NCBI GenBank assembly: GCA_903831635.1
Contig: CAIKYN010000277.1
Location: 1-5,850 of the forward strand
Source: an uncultured Spartobacteria bacterium
GTDB taxonomy: Bacteria > Verrucomicrobiota > Verrucomicrobiia > Chthoniobacterales > UBA6821
Length of the DNA: 5,850 nt
Direction: 5' to 3'
How positions within the stretch are numbered: position 1 is the stretch's first letter; each line of letters begins with the position of its first letter. Positions 5,817-5,850 of this stretch are shown here, piece by piece. The translations under genes were made by a program, and so were the position numbers. The notes beneath the pieces were generated by a model that had not been told where the DNA came from, did not search any database, and worked only from the letters and a program-made list of their open reading frames with translations.

Positions 5817-5850
5817 TGAGAAAGAGTCTTCTCTTTGGCGCGGGGCAGGG
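5816..5850 (+). CDS. Start of an unidentified gene coupled to the exonuclease (partial)
   Basis: The ATG at 5816-5818 shares its A with the exonuclease TGA stop. A good Shine-Dalgarno lies eight bases upstream. Eleven codons are visible (MRKSLLFGAGQ) before the window ends. That is too little to assign a family; the start could be a short export signal or a cytoplasmic N-terminus. The evidence for a real gene is the start-site arrangement only. Confidence 0.5.
   Translation, partial: MRKSLLFGAGQ

Noticed and set aside
1..5850. tRNA, rRNA, CRISPR, insertion sequence or attachment site
   Set aside because: I saw no cloverleaf-like sequence, regularly spaced repeats, transposase motifs or terminal inverted repeats; nearly all the window is accounted for by genes.

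Overview
The window looks like bacterial chromosome from the Planctomycetota-Verrucomicrobiota side of the tree, most likely Verrucomicrobiota. This is an inference from gene content and not a phylogenetic result. The supporting signs are two secreted GH29-type alpha-L-fucosidases, a secreted 'sialate O-acetylesterase' of the kind abundant in PVC glycan degraders, a ROK sugar kinase, weak or absent Shine-Dalgarno sequences before most starts, and moderately GC-rich DNA. Coding density is high. I see no rRNA, tRNA, CRISPR array, integrase or transposase.

Layout. Bases 1-3033 carry a minus-strand run, transcribed from right to left: a complete GH29 fucosidase (3033 to 1369, GTG start), a ROK-family sugar kinase (1254 to 334) and a second GH29 fucosidase that leaves the window at base 1 (start at 298, 99 residues visible). 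The gaps are 114 bp and 35 bp and hold no convincing intrinsic terminator, so an operon is likely. Bases 3034-3160 are a short divergent promoter region. On the plus strand follow a secreted SGNH/SASA-type carbohydrate O-acetylesterase (3161-4753), a stand-alone 5'-3' exonuclease of the PolA N-domain/FEN type (4791-5816), and the first codons of an overlapping gene (from 5816).

How the genes fit together. The two fucosidases and the acetylesterase all carry export signals. They are a natural set for trimming O-acetylated, fucose-containing glycans such as algal fucans or host-type glycans. Deacetylation would expose linkages that the fucosidases then cut. The ROK kinase is cytoplasmic and would phosphorylate an imported monosaccharide. 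Its sequence resembles the Mak/fructokinase and NagK branches rather than L-fuculokinase (which is an FGGY kinase), so its substrate is probably a companion sugar and not fucose. The exonuclease is a DNA replication/repair protein that happens to lie 37 nt behind the esterase.

Most interesting point. The exonuclease carries about 35 extra residues after the nuclease domain: a Pro/Ser/Asp-rich, probably disordered tail encoded partly by a degenerate 7-bp tandem repeat, ending exactly in QGELF, which fits the Q-x-x-L-F form of bacterial sliding-clamp-binding peptides. That architecture (flap nuclease, flexible tail, clamp motif at or near the C-terminus) parallels archaeal/eukaryotic FEN1 with its PIP box. 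The caveat is that the same bases form the Shine-Dalgarno sequence of the overlapping next gene.
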